Assembly: GCA_963828705.1 (NCBI GenBank)
Contig: CAWHGA010000001.1
Location: forward strand, 9,179 to 73,178
Source: CAWDJT01 sp963828705
GTDB taxonomy: Bacteria > Desulfobacterota > Syntrophobacteria > Syntrophobacterales > Syntrophobacteraceae
Length of the DNA stretch: 64,000 nucleotides
Reading direction: 5' to 3'
Shown here: piece after piece, positions 28,541 through 38,054 of the stretch
Layout of the letters: the number at the start of each line of letters is the position of its first letter
How positions within the stretch are numbered: the first letter of the stretch is position 1
Position numbers and translations under genes: made by a program
Notes under the pieces: model-generated
Told to the model about the DNA's origin: nothing
The model's database searches: none
What the model saw: the letters and a program-made list of their open reading frames with translations, nothing else

Positions 28541-29347
28541 CTAGTTGGCTGGGATCATGCCTTTCTTGCGAATGATGTCTTTGCCTTCGGGCGACAGACA
28601 GAACTCGATAAAGCGTTTGGCCGTCCCGGCTGGCGCTCCACGGGTGACAAAGGAGAAATCCTGGAAGTACGGGTAACCGGGTTCGTCCGGGGAGATTCCA
28701 TTGATCTTGAGCTTCTTAAGACCGTGACTGATCAGACGCGCTGCACCCTGGGAGGTGAACGAAATGGACCAGGGCATGCGCCGCGTTGTCTCAATCACCA
28801 TCGTTGACGTCGTGGTCACGATTTCAGCTTTGATTGGGTTACCCGCCATGACATCGCGGCTGAAGTTTTTATGAACGGCCGTGTGCTCGCCTGGAACGAT
28901 CACCAAGATGGGCTTGTCAGGCCCGCCAAGGTCCTTCCAATTGGTGATCTTTCCACCAAAGACCGCCTGAATCTGCTGATTAGAAATATCGGTCACCGGG
29001 CATTCGGCATTGACGATGATGGCCAAGGGGTCGCGACAGCAAGGAGTCTCCACATAACCACTGACGGCCTGCACCGAGGTCAGACGCTGCGCGCTGCTGG
29101 CAATATCGGCGAAACCATTGGTGAGACGCTCAACCGCCACCGGCGATGCATAAATCCCCAAGTCCACCTTGATGCCGGTCTTCTGGGAAAAGGCCGCCAG
29201 GCGATCACTGCCGAAGGCTTCGTAGACCTGTGGCGAACAACTGTAGCGTAACACATCCGCGGCCTTGGCGGGCGTCACGGACATCACCATGATTGCAGAC
29301 ACCATGATCGCAATAAGAGTTCCACCCCACAGAATTGCCCTCTTCAT
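28541..29347 (-). CDS. PstS-like phosphate/anion substrate-binding protein
   Basis: A 268-residue periplasmic binding protein with a Sec signal peptide (about 1-29, hydrophobic core ending in AKA). The mature part has DIASSAQRLTSV, LAIIVNAECPVTDIS, IQAVFGGKITNWKDLGGPD and FIEFCLSPEGKDII, all typical of the PstS/PBP-like domain family. GGAGGG lies a few bases before the ATG. No pstCAB permease genes are adjacent. It may therefore serve a transporter elsewhere or act as a sensor; phosphate as the ligand is inferred from the family only. A paired Cys (ETPCCRDP) in the mature protein is unusual. Confidence 0.75.
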   Translation of the reverse strand: MKRAILWGGTLIAIMVSAIMVMSVTPAKAADVLRYSCSPQVYEAFGSDRLAAFSQKTGIKVDLGIYASPVAVERLTNGFADIASSAQRLTSVQAVSGYVETPCCRDPLAIIVNAECPVTDISNQQIQAVFGGKITNWKDLGGPDKPILVIVPGEHTAVHKNFSRDVMAGNPIKAEIVTTTSTMVIETTRRMPWSISFTSQGAARLISHGLKKLKINGISPDEPGYPYFQDFSFVTRGAPAGTAKRFIEFCLSPEGKDIIRKKGMIPAN

Positions 29348-29655
29348 GATTTCCCTCCTGTGCTTGTTCTGATTTTTGCCGAATGAGCCGGCACCGAGCC
29401 GGCCGTGGAGAGGAAGCATTTCCCCGCAGAGCGCGCCGAGCATTCACTAAACGCCGCTCAAATCGGCAGGAGCGTCCACTGATACAACCACGTCTGAGAC
29501 GTGGCCTCCATCAGCTCTCTTGGTCACCAAACTCTCGGTGGCAGCGCTTGCCGGGAAAACCCCTGATCGCCAGGCCTTGAGGCGTGATGCCCAGGCATCC
29601 ACCAAAGACTGCGTCCGGACTCAGCATAACGGCAACTGGCCAATTGGATCATCCG
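29348..29655. other. Intergenic region between rdgB and the PstS-like gene
   Basis: About 310 bases on the way from the rdgB stop to the PstS-like start. It probably contains the promoter of the latter. No distinct signal was recognised. Confidence 0.4.
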
Positions 29656-30319
29656 TTATGCTGGTGCATACAGATGTCCCCAAGACGCAGTCGTTTCTCT
29701 TCCTCCAGCCGCTTGGCCAGCCAGATCGATTGCCCTATCCAGTTCAGCATTGAGCTCCGCCAACGCTTTGCCTCTGTGGCTGACACGAAGTTTCTCTTCC
29801 ATGGTCAGTTCCGCAAAGGTCTTCCGCAAGGGCGGGTATAGGAACAGCGGATCATAACCAAAGCCATGATCCCCTCGGGGTTGCTTCGAGTATCTCCCCA
29901 TCACAATGCGCCTCATAGGTGAGAGCAAAGCCTGTGGGCACTGCCAGCGACAACACACATCGAAAACGCGCCGTGCGATTCTTGACGCCCTTCATTTCAT
30001 CGATGAGCTTGGCGTTGTTGTCGGCATCACTAGCGTTTTCACCGGCATACCGGGCCGAAAAAACACCGGGAGCACCGTTCAGGACCGCCACTTCCAGCCC
30101 GGAATCGTCGGCTAAGGCAGGAAATCCAACCACTTTGGCAGTAAAACTGGCTTTTTTGTAGGCGTTATCATCAAAAGAAACCCCATCTTCCACAATTTCA
30201 GGAATGGAGCCGAAATCATTAAGATCTCTGATTTCCAATGCGGGATGACTCAAGAAACTGCGAATCTCCGACGACTTGCCTTGGTTTCTTGTGGCTAGCA
30301 CCAGAACGATTCTATCCAT
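29656..30319 (-). CDS. rdgB: XTP/dITP diphosphatase (RdgB/HAM1), frameshifted
   Basis: A house-cleaning pyrophosphatase that removes non-canonical purine nucleotides. The N-terminal frame gives VLATRNQGKSSEIRSFL, FPALADDSGLEV and NGAPGVFSARYAG and stops soon after CDGEILEA. A neighbouring frame continues PRGDHGFGYDPLFLYPPL, KTFAEL and SHRGKAL, exactly as expected. Removing one base near 29885 restores a roughly 220-residue enzyme. The start MDRIVLVLATRN at 30319 fits the family. It is the last gene of the resB-ccsA-tatB-tatC-rdgB run, 34 bases behind tatC. Its 5' part lies in an AT-rich patch shared with tatC. Confidence 0.9.
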
Positions 30320-30353
30320 AACTAACAATGAACCTCACAACCATCTCAGGAAT

Positions 30354-31133
30354 TTATGCAGGCGATTCAGTCTGTTCACCTTCTTTGGCCAGATCTTGAA
30401 CAACTTCTTTCCGCCCAAAGAAATGGGCTATCCAAATACTCATCTCATAAAGAACCAACAACGGCGCAGCCATCAAGAACTGGTTGAAAGCATCGGGAGT
30501 AGGGGTAAGAAAGGCTGCAATGATAAAGATAATAACAATGGCATACTTCCGCTGTTTCCTAAGAAACGTATTATTGATTATGCCAATCTTGGCAAAAACA
30601 AATGTAATTAAAGGAAGTTCGAATATAAGACCAAAAGCCAGCAACATCTTGGTTGCAAACGACAGAAACTCCCGAGTACTAATCATTGGAGTGATATATT
30701 CATTGGCAAATGAGGCAAAGAACTTGAAACCAAATGGAAATACAACATAGTAGCCAAACAGAGCTCCACCCACAAAGAACAAAGTGGAACCGAAGAGTAC
30801 CGGGTAGAGGTATCTCCTTTCATGGGAATACAGGCCTGGAGCCACAAAGGCCCAAAACTGGTAGAGGAGCACCGGAGTGGCCAGACCGAAAGCACCGATG
30901 AGAGAGACTTTCAGATAGGTGATCAGCGCTTCCACCGGTCCCGTATAGATGAGCTTGTGCGGGATGCCTTCAGGGAGCGCGTCAATCATGGGACGCATCA
31001 ACCACCCAAAGATGGTCTCCTTGAAGCCATAGCTGACAAGAAAACCGATTCCCACCGCCACAAAACAGATGATCAGCCGCTTACGCAATTCTTCCAGATG
31101 TTGCGTAAAGGGCAGCTTTTCCTCCGAGTCCAT
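30354..31133 (-). CDS. tatC: Twin-arginine translocase subunit TatC
   Basis: A 259-residue polytopic inner-membrane protein with six predicted helices, the receptor that recognises twin-arginine signal peptides. It begins with the conserved FTQHLEELRKRLI, has YKGL-type surroundings replaced by GPVEALITYLKVSLI, and FVAPGLYSHERRYL before the later helices. Length and topology are complete. The 3' two-thirds are clearly richer in A and T than the 5' end and the neighbouring genes. It follows tatB by 85 bases. A likely client is QrcB, encoded 4 kb away with a twin-arginine leader. Confidence 0.93.
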   Translation of the reverse strand: MDSEEKLPFTQHLEELRKRLIICFVAVGIGFLVSYGFKETIFGWLMRPMIDALPEGIPHKLIYTGPVEALITYLKVSLIGAFGLATPVLLYQFWAFVAPGLYSHERRYLYPVLFGSTLFFVGGALFGYYVVFPFGFKFFASFANEYITPMISTREFLSFATKMLLAFGLIFELPLITFVFAKIGIINNTFLRKQRKYAIVIIFIIAAFLTPTPDAFNQFLMAAPLLVLYEMSIWIAHFFGRKEVVQDLAKEGEQTESPA

Positions 31134-31218
31134 TCAACCCTCATGTTCAAACCGATGTTCGTCGGCCAAGCTTTGATTGCCAACGGGACGTGCCGACCAC
31201 CACAGTCCTGAACTGCGA

Positions 31219-31623
31219 TCATTTCTCCGCTACCACATTCACTGTTTGATGGGAAGAGCCGATATCAGCCTTATCCTTTGTGCCGGGCTCCTGGCCTTCG
31301 GCAGGCACGACCGGAGCTTCAGCAGCCATGAGCGGTGTGGGTGGTGTGACCGTTTCAGCAGGTTTGTCGGGATCGCTGAGGACCGAAGCGAAGTTTTCCA
31401 GGGAGTCCAGGGTGACCCCACGTTGGGCCGATTGGAACTCCTTCTTTAGTTCCTTGACGGTTTCATCTTGCTCAAAGCTCTCCTTGATCTCATTGGTGGC
31501 CTTGCGAAACTCGCCAATTCCCCGGCCCAAAGCCCGAGCCAGATCCGGCAACTTACTCGGACCCACCACAATCAGGGCGATTGCAAGTATGATCAGCAGT
31601 TCCTGGAAACCAATGTTGAACAT
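31219..31623 (-). CDS. tatB: Twin-arginine translocase subunit TatB (TatA/B family)
   Basis: A 134-residue protein with one N-terminal membrane helix (GFQELLIILAIALIVVGPSK), the hinge Gly-Pro, and an amphipathic helix LPDLARALGRGIGEFRKATN, followed by a charged, Pro-rich tail. The GFxELLxI start and the length favour TatB over TatA. With TatC it forms the substrate-binding complex. No separate TatA is in the window. It lies between ccsA and tatC in one minus-strand run. Confidence 0.88.
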   Translation of the reverse strand: MFNIGFQELLIILAIALIVVGPSKLPDLARALGRGIGEFRKATNEIKESFEQDETVKELKKEFQSAQRGVTLDSLENFASVLSDPDKPAETVTPPTPLMAAEAPVVPAEGQEPGTKDKADIGSSHQTVNVVAEK

Positions 31624-31669
31624 GACCAGAGCCTCTCCTTCACGGTCCCAATACCACCGCGATGCACCG

Positions 31670-32524
31670 TCACATCGTGGCGTAACTGTGCAGGCCGCGG
31701 GCCAGGAAGTTCACCCCGAAGTAGGTGAACAACACGCAAGCAAAACCCGTCAAAGACAACCAGGCGACTCGCTTGCCGCGCCAGCCGCGCATAGAACGCG
31801 CATGCAGCAAAGCCGCGTACACGATCCAGGTGATCAGCGACCAGGTCTCCTTGGGGTCCCAGCTCCAGTAGGTTCCCCAAGCACTGTTGGCCCAGACGGC
31901 ACCGGTGATGATACCAATGGAAAGCCACAGAAAGCCGAACATGATCATCTGGTAGTTGAAGTTCGTCCAATTGGCGAAGGTCCGGGAAACGAGCCAGGAC
32001 CTCCTTGAGAATCTGGCCGTCGCGCTCGGTGATGAGCCCTTGCACAGGTAGATCACACTCATCCCGCAAGCCACGGCAAAAGCCGCATAACCGATGAAAC
32101 AGGTGATCACGTGGGCAATCAGCCAGTTGCTCTTGAGGGCCGGCACCAGGGGTTGGATGCGGGAATCGATGGAGGGCGAAAACGAAGCATAAGCCATGGC
32201 CAGGAACGCGAACAGTGCCGGGAAAAGGCCCAGGGAGCGCTGCTTCGAGCGTTGTTCCACCACCAGGTAAACCAGCATGATGGCCCAAGCAGCAAAAACC
32301 AGGGATTCATAGAGATTGGAAAGCGGTGCATGGCCGTAACCCAGTTGGTAGGATTCCCACCAGCGCAGCAACAACCCAATCGTTTGCACCCCAAGGGTCA
32401 ACCACCCGAGGATGGTTCCGGCCAGCAACGAGGGTTTATGGCGGAAGATGGTCCCGGCAAAATAGGCCAGCGCACAGAAGAGATACGCAAACGTAGTGAT
32501 ACTGAGCAACAGTGAACTATTCAT
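31670..32524 (-). CDS. ccsA: Cytochrome c biogenesis protein CcsA/ResC, with two compensating indels
   Basis: A membrane haem-handling protein of System II cytochrome c maturation, about 284 residues with eight predicted helices. The haem-binding WWD-type segment WANSAWGTYWSWDPKETW is intact. A stretch of about 25 residues in the middle (31970-32045) is out of character in the main frame. In another frame it reads LITERDGQILKEVLARF and DLRQLDEL, which matches the expected periplasmic loop before NYQMIMFGF. One missing and one extra base would explain it. The gene follows resB by six bases. Together CcsA and ResB move haem outward and attach it to CXXCH motifs such as those of QrcA. Confidence 0.9.
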   Translation of the reverse strand: MNSSLLLSITTFAYLFCALAYFAGTIFRHKPSLLAGTILGWLTLGVQTIGLLLRWWESYQLGYGHAPLSNLYESLVFAAWAIMLVYLVVEQRSKQRSLGLFPALFAFLAMAYASFSPSIDSRIQPLVPALKSNWLIAHVITCFIGYAAFAVACGMSVIYLCKGSSPSATARFSRRSWLVSRTFANWTNFNYQMIMFGFLWLSIGIITGAVWANSAWGTYWSWDPKETWSLITWIVYAALLHARSMRGWRGKRVAWLSLTGFACVLFTYFGVNFLARGLHSYATM

Positions 32525-32530
32525 GGAATC

Positions 32531-33906
32531 TTAGGTCCTTGTCTTACCTTGCGCGACCCGGAACTCGTTCTGCAAACGTTTCCACAGATGGTCGAATTCC
32601 CGTTCAAAAGCAAGCGAATTCTTGTTGGTTTTGGCCGCGATGTGGATCTCCTGGCGCGGGTTGCCAGCCGAAACCCACACCCACACTTTACGATGACTGG
32701 TGTAAAAGGTGATGCCAATACTCAGGATCAAGAGTACAAACCCGCCCCATACCACCCAGACCCCGGGTCCTTTTTGACCTGCAAACCGGTGTAGTGGGCT
32801 TGTTGAAAATCCAATACCTTTACCTGGTAACCACCAACTCGATTCCCGTGGAAACCTGGGATCTTGGCCAGGATCCAGGAGCCGGTGGGATCATGGCCTT
32901 GCTGGAATAGAGCGACGGCGAGTGCCGGGCCCATGTCACCGATTTTCTCTCGATAATCCATAACGGCAACTTCGTAAGGTGTTCCCGGCAAAGCAACCGC
33001 TTCCCTGTTAGGGAGGTCCAGTTTCGTTACGGTGCCGGTTTCACGTTCGGTGAATTCGACCTCGGCGGAAACCAGCGTTGCCCCGTAGGAGGACTGGTAG
33101 AAAGTGATTCCCTTGTAAGAGAGTGGGTCATTCACGAAAATGGGCTGCTGGAGAACCACCTGACCGTCTTCCAGAATGCTCAGATCAGACCGGTACTCCA
33201 TGGGTGCCCCATTTTCATAGAAGGACACGGCAAAACGATCGCAGCGGACTTCAAAAGGGAGCGGCAAGGTCTGTGATCTTCCGGAAACATTCACCGCAGC
33301 AGCGCTGCTCCCCTCAACGACATTCATCATTCCCTTAAACCCCAACATGGAACCCATTAGCGCACCCACCAGGATCAGCAGCACGCTAAAGTGCACCAGA
33401 TAAACGGCGAACCGGCTCCAACTGCCCCGTTCCGCCACACCCGGCATAGGCACCTCGGGCCTCCACTGGGCGGATGGGAGCAAAATCATGCGACCAGCAC
33501 CCTTTCCAACACGGGCGATCAACTCTTCCCACGGCAACCGGCACTCCAGGCGCTGGTAATGACTGAATTGCGAAAGCTTCTGAGGATCGACATTCTGATC
33601 GCGAAAGCGGACCAGCTTGATTGTCTTGGGAAGCCGATGCAGGGTGCACACCACCAAATTCAGACACAGCAGGAGCAGCAAGACCCGGAACCAAGGAGCA
33701 TGATACAGGTCTCCCAACCGCAGGAAATCCATGATAACACCCAACCTGGGACCATATTCTTCAATGAGATGTTGCTGATTAAGACCCTGTGGGATGAGGG
33801 TACCGATCAGCGAACCAACCGCGATGACCAGAAGAAGGACCACCGTGACCTTAATGGATGCCAGTCCGTCATAGAGCGACTGCCAGATGCTGATTTTCTG
33901 TCGCAT
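32531..33906 (-). CDS. resB: Cytochrome c biogenesis protein ResB/Ccs1, frameshifted near the C-terminus
   Basis: A System II partner of CcsA. It starts MRQKISIWQSLYDGLASIKV, has three N-terminal helices (TVVLLLVIAVGSLIGTLIPQ, WFRVLLLLLCLNLVVCTLH, FAVYLVHFSVLLILVGALMG), and a long periplasmic domain with ITFYQSSYG. The last helix is displaced: the main frame ends at KKDPGSGWYGAGLYS, while the adjacent frame reads VVWGGFVLLILSIGITFYTS. That is the expected final segment before the cytoplasmic tail. One base missing from a G run near 32760 explains it. The ATG at 33906 replaces a long spurious upstream extension. About 1 kb of non-coding DNA precedes it. Confidence 0.9.
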
Positions 33907-34917
33907 TATGTTCGCGCCTTTCAACCCCAATCCTGTCACACAACTCGTCCCGAGCTTGGAGGCCGGGAATTCGTAGTCGTTGCCAACAAGTACCGTTGCC
34001 GCCGTCCCACGCTTGCCTATCCGCAGAACCCAGTACCTGTGTCTTCTTGTCGCGCAGCCTCGTTCTCGTGTCACAATTTGTGCCTGGGGAGGCTCAACGG
34101 GGTGTTCGGAGGTATCTCTCCCAGGATTCCAGCTTTCCGAGGATGGATATGCGGTCAATTCAGTAGCTTATCGCAAATCCAATTTTCATTGTTCGTTGTG
34201 ACCCTCCGGGTCATGGCGGTTCGCAGGGATGTCGATCATACGCTGTAGCTACTCTTGGTCGTGCTCTCGCTACATGGCTGGACACACATTTAGGAAAACC
34301 GAAAAACCCAACATTCCATCCTTCAACAGGCAGAATCTCCATTCAGGATACCCCGTATCGCAGAACTCAATCCCACCGCGGAGGGATGAGATGGGCAGCC
34401 CTGTATGGCTGCGCTACACATGATGGGGATTCCCCACGAACACTATTTAGCCATTATCGCCCCCAAAGTAAACACAGCCCCAAGCGCTTTTTCGACCGGG
34501 TTTTTGCTTGACAACAACCGGTGAACCTGTTTACAGAATGACCGATTTCGCAAGTTGCGCTTGTAATGAGCCAGAACGACCGGTTGCCGTCCTAAAGCTT
34601 GACGAGCACTGAGGTCCGGGCCTGTTTTGTCCTCGTCGATGAGTTTCCTGTGTGCGTTCGGCTTCTGCTTCCCAGTTCTCCGGATTATCTCCGCGGCTCC
34701 ATCTGAGCGACTTGGCGTTACGGCTTGACCAGTCCCGGCGGTCGAGGACCAGCAGTAAGGTGTTCCGTTGTTATGAGGTTAGCTATCGATACAGGTCAAG
34801 GTCAGAAGAGTCTTCTGAGTAGCTTCACGGCAGGTGCCTGAAATGCGGTTGCCTGAGTTACTCGCGGATAAGGCGCCTCCACAGGGCGTGAGACGCTAAC
34901 AAGCATCGAGGCGGTTC
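33907..34917. other. Long intergenic region between divergent resB and qrcA
   Basis: About 1 kb without a credible gene. It should contain promoters for resB (left) and the qrc operon (right). A TTGACA at 34508-34513 lacks a good -10 partner. The last 50 bases hold copy 2 of the duplicated element. No RNA gene was recognised. Confidence 0.55.
34864..34911 (+). repeat. Copy 2 of the duplicated intergenic element, overlapping the qrcA ribosome site
   Basis: Starts GCGGATAAGGCGCCTCCACA, continues GGGCGTGAGACGCTAACAAG and ends CATCGAGG. It corresponds to 4132-4182 with a few substitutions and a three-base gap. Its final GAGG is the ribosome site of qrcA, six bases before the ATG. A hairpin GCGT-GAG-ACGC lies inside. 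This placement would suit a translational control element. Confidence 0.6.
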
Positions 34918-35475
34918 ATGGAAGCAGAAAAGAAAGCTGGAGAATCAGGCAAGGGTGTTGGGACGCTCTTCTTCTTCGTGGGTTTTATCATGTCCATGAT
35001 CCTCGGCTGGGTTGTCTTCCCCCACGTTCTGTACTCACAGAAAACCCAGCCCCTCAGCTTTCGCCACTCGGCCCATGCCGACAGTGAATGTGTTGATTGC
35101 CATAGGTTTCGCGGCGATGGAACCTATTCCGGCATCCCCAACACCGACAATTGTCGCCAGTGCCATGAAGAAGCACTGGGCACCAGTGAGGCGGAGAAGG
35201 TACTGGTCGAGAACTACCTGCAGCAGAACAAGGAAATCCCCTGGCTGGTGTACACCCGCCAACCCGACAATGTGTACTTTTCACATGCCGCTCATGTGAA
35301 GCCGAAAATCGATTGTGTCCGTTGTCACCGTGACGTTACCAAAGATGAGAAACTTCCACTGGTTCTGGAGAACCGTCTGACCGGGTACAACAAGGACACC
35401 ATGAAGATGGCGGAATGTGAACAATGCCATGCGGAGCACGGCGCCAGCAATGCATGCCATGTTTGTCACAAGTGA
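34918..35475 (+). CDS. qrcA: Multihaem cytochrome c subunit of a Qrc-type menaquinone reductase
   Basis: A 185-residue membrane-anchored periplasmic cytochrome. One N-terminal helix (about 14-38) anchors the protein. Five CXXCH haem sites follow: CVDCH, CRQCH, CVRCH, CEQCH and CHVCH, the last at the C-terminus. Extra His residues (FRHSAHAD, YFSHAAHVK) are the expected distal ligands of class III cytochromes. QrcA takes electrons from periplasmic type I cytochrome c3 and passes them to the other subunits. Published QrcA has six haems, to my knowledge; only five standard motifs are seen here. Three genes of the same complex follow directly. Alternative complex III is a related possibility, but the four-gene layout favours Qrc. 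Confidence 0.85.
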   Translation: MEAEKKAGESGKGVGTLFFFVGFIMSMILGWVVFPHVLYSQKTQPLSFRHSAHADSECVDCHRFRGDGTYSGIPNTDNCRQCHEEALGTSEAEKVLVENYLQQNKEIPWLVYTRQPDNVYFSHAAHVKPKIDCVRCHRDVTKDEKLPLVLENRLTGYNKDTMKMAECEQCHAEHGASNACHVCHK

Positions 35476-35561
35476 TCGTGGACTGTCTGTCTGTGTAGGT
35501 GATTGCTTGGGAGTCAGAAGGTCAATGGATGGCCTGTCGCGATGATTAGAGGGGAAATGGC

Positions 35562-38037
35562 ATGAAAGTTGGCAGGAGAGCTTTTGTTCAATTCATTGCT
35601 GGTGCAGTGGGGGGCTCATTGCTCACCCCGATCCCCTGGAAACTTGCAGACGACACTGCCATCTGGAGTCAGAACTGGTCTTGGCGGCCATCCCCATCTC
35701 GGGGAGAGATCAGCAAGGTTACCACCACCTGCGGGCTCTGCCCGGGAGGCTGTGGAATCACCGCCCACCTGGTGGACAAGAAACGTGCGGTCGCCTTGCA
35801 CGGAAATCCGGATCACCCCATCAGTGCTGGGGGCATTTGTCCCCTGGGGGCCTCCGGACTCCAGTTCCTCTATGCTCCCTATCGTATCACCCAACCCCTG
35901 AAACAGGCGGGCAAGCGGGGCGATCCCAATGGATTTCGGCCCATCACCTGGGACGAGGCCCTGGCCGAATTGCATTCCCGGTTGAACCATTTGCGCACCC
36001 AGGGCAACCCTCACCATCTGGCCGGCATTACCGGCCAGGGTCACAGCAGTATGAAGGACCTGTGGCAGCAGTTCTTCGCCGCCTATGGTTCCCCCAACCT
36101 GTTTTTCATGCCATCGGCAGAAGACGGCTTGAAGCAGGCAGCCACCGCATCACTGGGACGTCCGTGCCGGCATTACGTTTCACCTCGAAGAGGCTTCCTA
36201 TGTTCTCAGCTTCGGCGCCGCCCTTTTCGATGGTTGGGGAGCCCCAGGACGCATGCAGGGGCTGATGGGCAGATGGCGTCAGGAAGACCCCGGAGCGGTT
36301 ACGACCAAACTGGTCCAGGTGGAATCGCGTTGTTCCTTGACGGCCACCAAGGCCGATGAATGGGTTCCGATCAAACCAGGGGCAGAGGCGGCCCTGGCCT
36401 TGGGTATTGCCCACCGCTTGATCCGTGACCAGCTATACGATTCTGATTTCATCCGGCAATACGGTTTCGGTTTTGACTCCTGGAATGACGCCAACGGCAA
36501 CCCACGAATGGGTTTCAAGGAATTCGTGCTGACTCAATACACTCCCGACAAAGTGACGGAGTTGACGGGTGTACCGGAAGCCACCATCCGCAATCTGGCC
36601 AGGGAACTGGCAACTCAGAAGCGGGCGATTGCCGTGTGGGGCAACGGCAAAGGCATGACTCCCAACAATTTCTACCACGACCTGGCTTTCCTGGCCCTGA
36701 ACGCCCTCATCGGCAATCTCAAGCCTGGCGGGATGTTGGGTGTTCAGCCAAGAGTCCCACTGGGCGAGCTTCCAGCGGTGTCATCCGACAGCGCTGCTGA
36801 AAACGGTCTCCGCCAACCGCGGTTGGATCTGGCCCGCAAAACTGCCCCCCCATTACCCGGAAATGCCGTGCATGCTTTCTTGGACGCCATCCGCGACAAC
36901 CCAGCGTATCCCATCGATGTTTTTCTGATCCATGAAGCAAATCCGGCCTACAGCCTGGCAGAAAGCCGCCTTTTCGCAGCGGCAGTGGCAAAGGTTGGAC
37001 TGGTGGTGTCCTGTTCCTCCTTCATGGATGAAACCACCGCGATGTCTGACCTCGTCTTGCCGAATCACATGGCGTTGGAACGCCTCGATGATGTGATAGG
37101 TCTGGAAGGAGCGCCCTACGCCTACTACGCTGTTGCCAACCCCATCCTCCAGCCGCAACTTAACACTCGACATACCGGCGAAGTCCTGCTGGCCCTGGCC
37201 AAAATGTTAGGTGGCGGCGTTCAGTCCAACCTGCCCTGGAGCAAGTATCAGGATTTTCTGATGTCGCGGGTTAAAGGCCTGGCAGCGTCGGGTCAGGGAA
37301 GCATTGCTGAAAGTTCGGGCATGGAACCATGGCGCGCCAAGGCAGGGGAGGCCACAGCTTCCATTTCGGTGGTTTTGGAGCCTCAGGCCCCACCGGGTGA
37401 ATCGGAGCCGCCGCAGGCAGCCCCTAAATCTAAGGATGGTGCTGATCTCTGGAAAAAATTGACCGACGGCAAGTGCTGGTACGATGCTCCGGCGGATGTT
37501 CTGGCAGGTCTGGCCACACCATCGGGTCGTTATGAATTCGCCTGTCAGACGATCGCAGCGAAGGGATTGGCCGAAGCCGGCAACGACGCCATGTGCTTGC
37601 CCCATTTCCGGCCGTTGACGCCATCCGGCGATGAGAAGGAATTCCCCCTGCTGCTTCTCGCTTATCCTCTAATGACGCTCACCGACCAGTATCTGCCCAA
37701 CCCGCCCTTCATGACCAAGAACCTCCCGGATGACTTGCTCAAAGGCACCGACATGTTCGTGGAAGTACACCCGGAAACGGCGAGAGGACTTGGCTTGAAC
37801 GAAGCAGACCGAGCCATGCTCAAGACCCCTCAGGGGGAGGTTGCTGTGCGGCTACATCTCTCGCAGGGGGCTAGACCTGGCGTGGCTTTTGTGCCCCATG
37901 GCCTGGGGCATACCGCTTACGATGAGTACATCCGCAACAAAGGGGAAAACTCCAACAAGGTTATCGAGGTTCAAATTGACCCCATCACCGGTCTGGGAAC
38001 GGTTTGGGCAACCCGTGCGCAGTTGCGACGGGCCTAG
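35562..38037 (+). CDS. qrcB: Molybdopterin-oxidoreductase-like subunit of Qrc, frameshifted
   Basis: A large periplasmic subunit of about 825 residues from the DMSO-reductase superfamily; in Qrc it is thought to lack the molybdenum cofactor. A twin-arginine leader (VGRRAFVQFIAG) and an N-terminal Fe-S site TTCGLCPGGCGITAH with a later Cys (GGICPLG) are clear. The first frame breaks at ASLGRP near 36155. The neighbouring frame continues GITFHLEEASYVLSFGAALF and DGWGAPGR and runs to 38037. Removing one base fuses them, so this is one gene. Later motifs include AVWGNGKGMTPNN, VFLIHEANPAYSLAE and the C-terminal domain's DQYLPNPPF. It sits between qrcA and qrcC and probably needs the TatBC proteins encoded upstream. 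Confidence 0.87.
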
Positions 38038-38054
38038 TGGATTGAGGTGTGGCG

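Noticed and set aside
34508..34536. Sigma-70 promoter candidate with TTGACA 17 bases before TTACAG
   Set aside because: The -10 hexamer matches TATAAT at only two positions; the -35 match alone is expected by chance in 1 kb.
34864..34911. Resemblance of the duplicated element to a GEMM-I c-di-GMP riboswitch (CACAGGGC and GACGC blocks)
   Set aside because: Only four bases separate the two blocks, so the P1b hairpin cannot form, and the downstream GCCGGGUUGCC receptor segment is missing.
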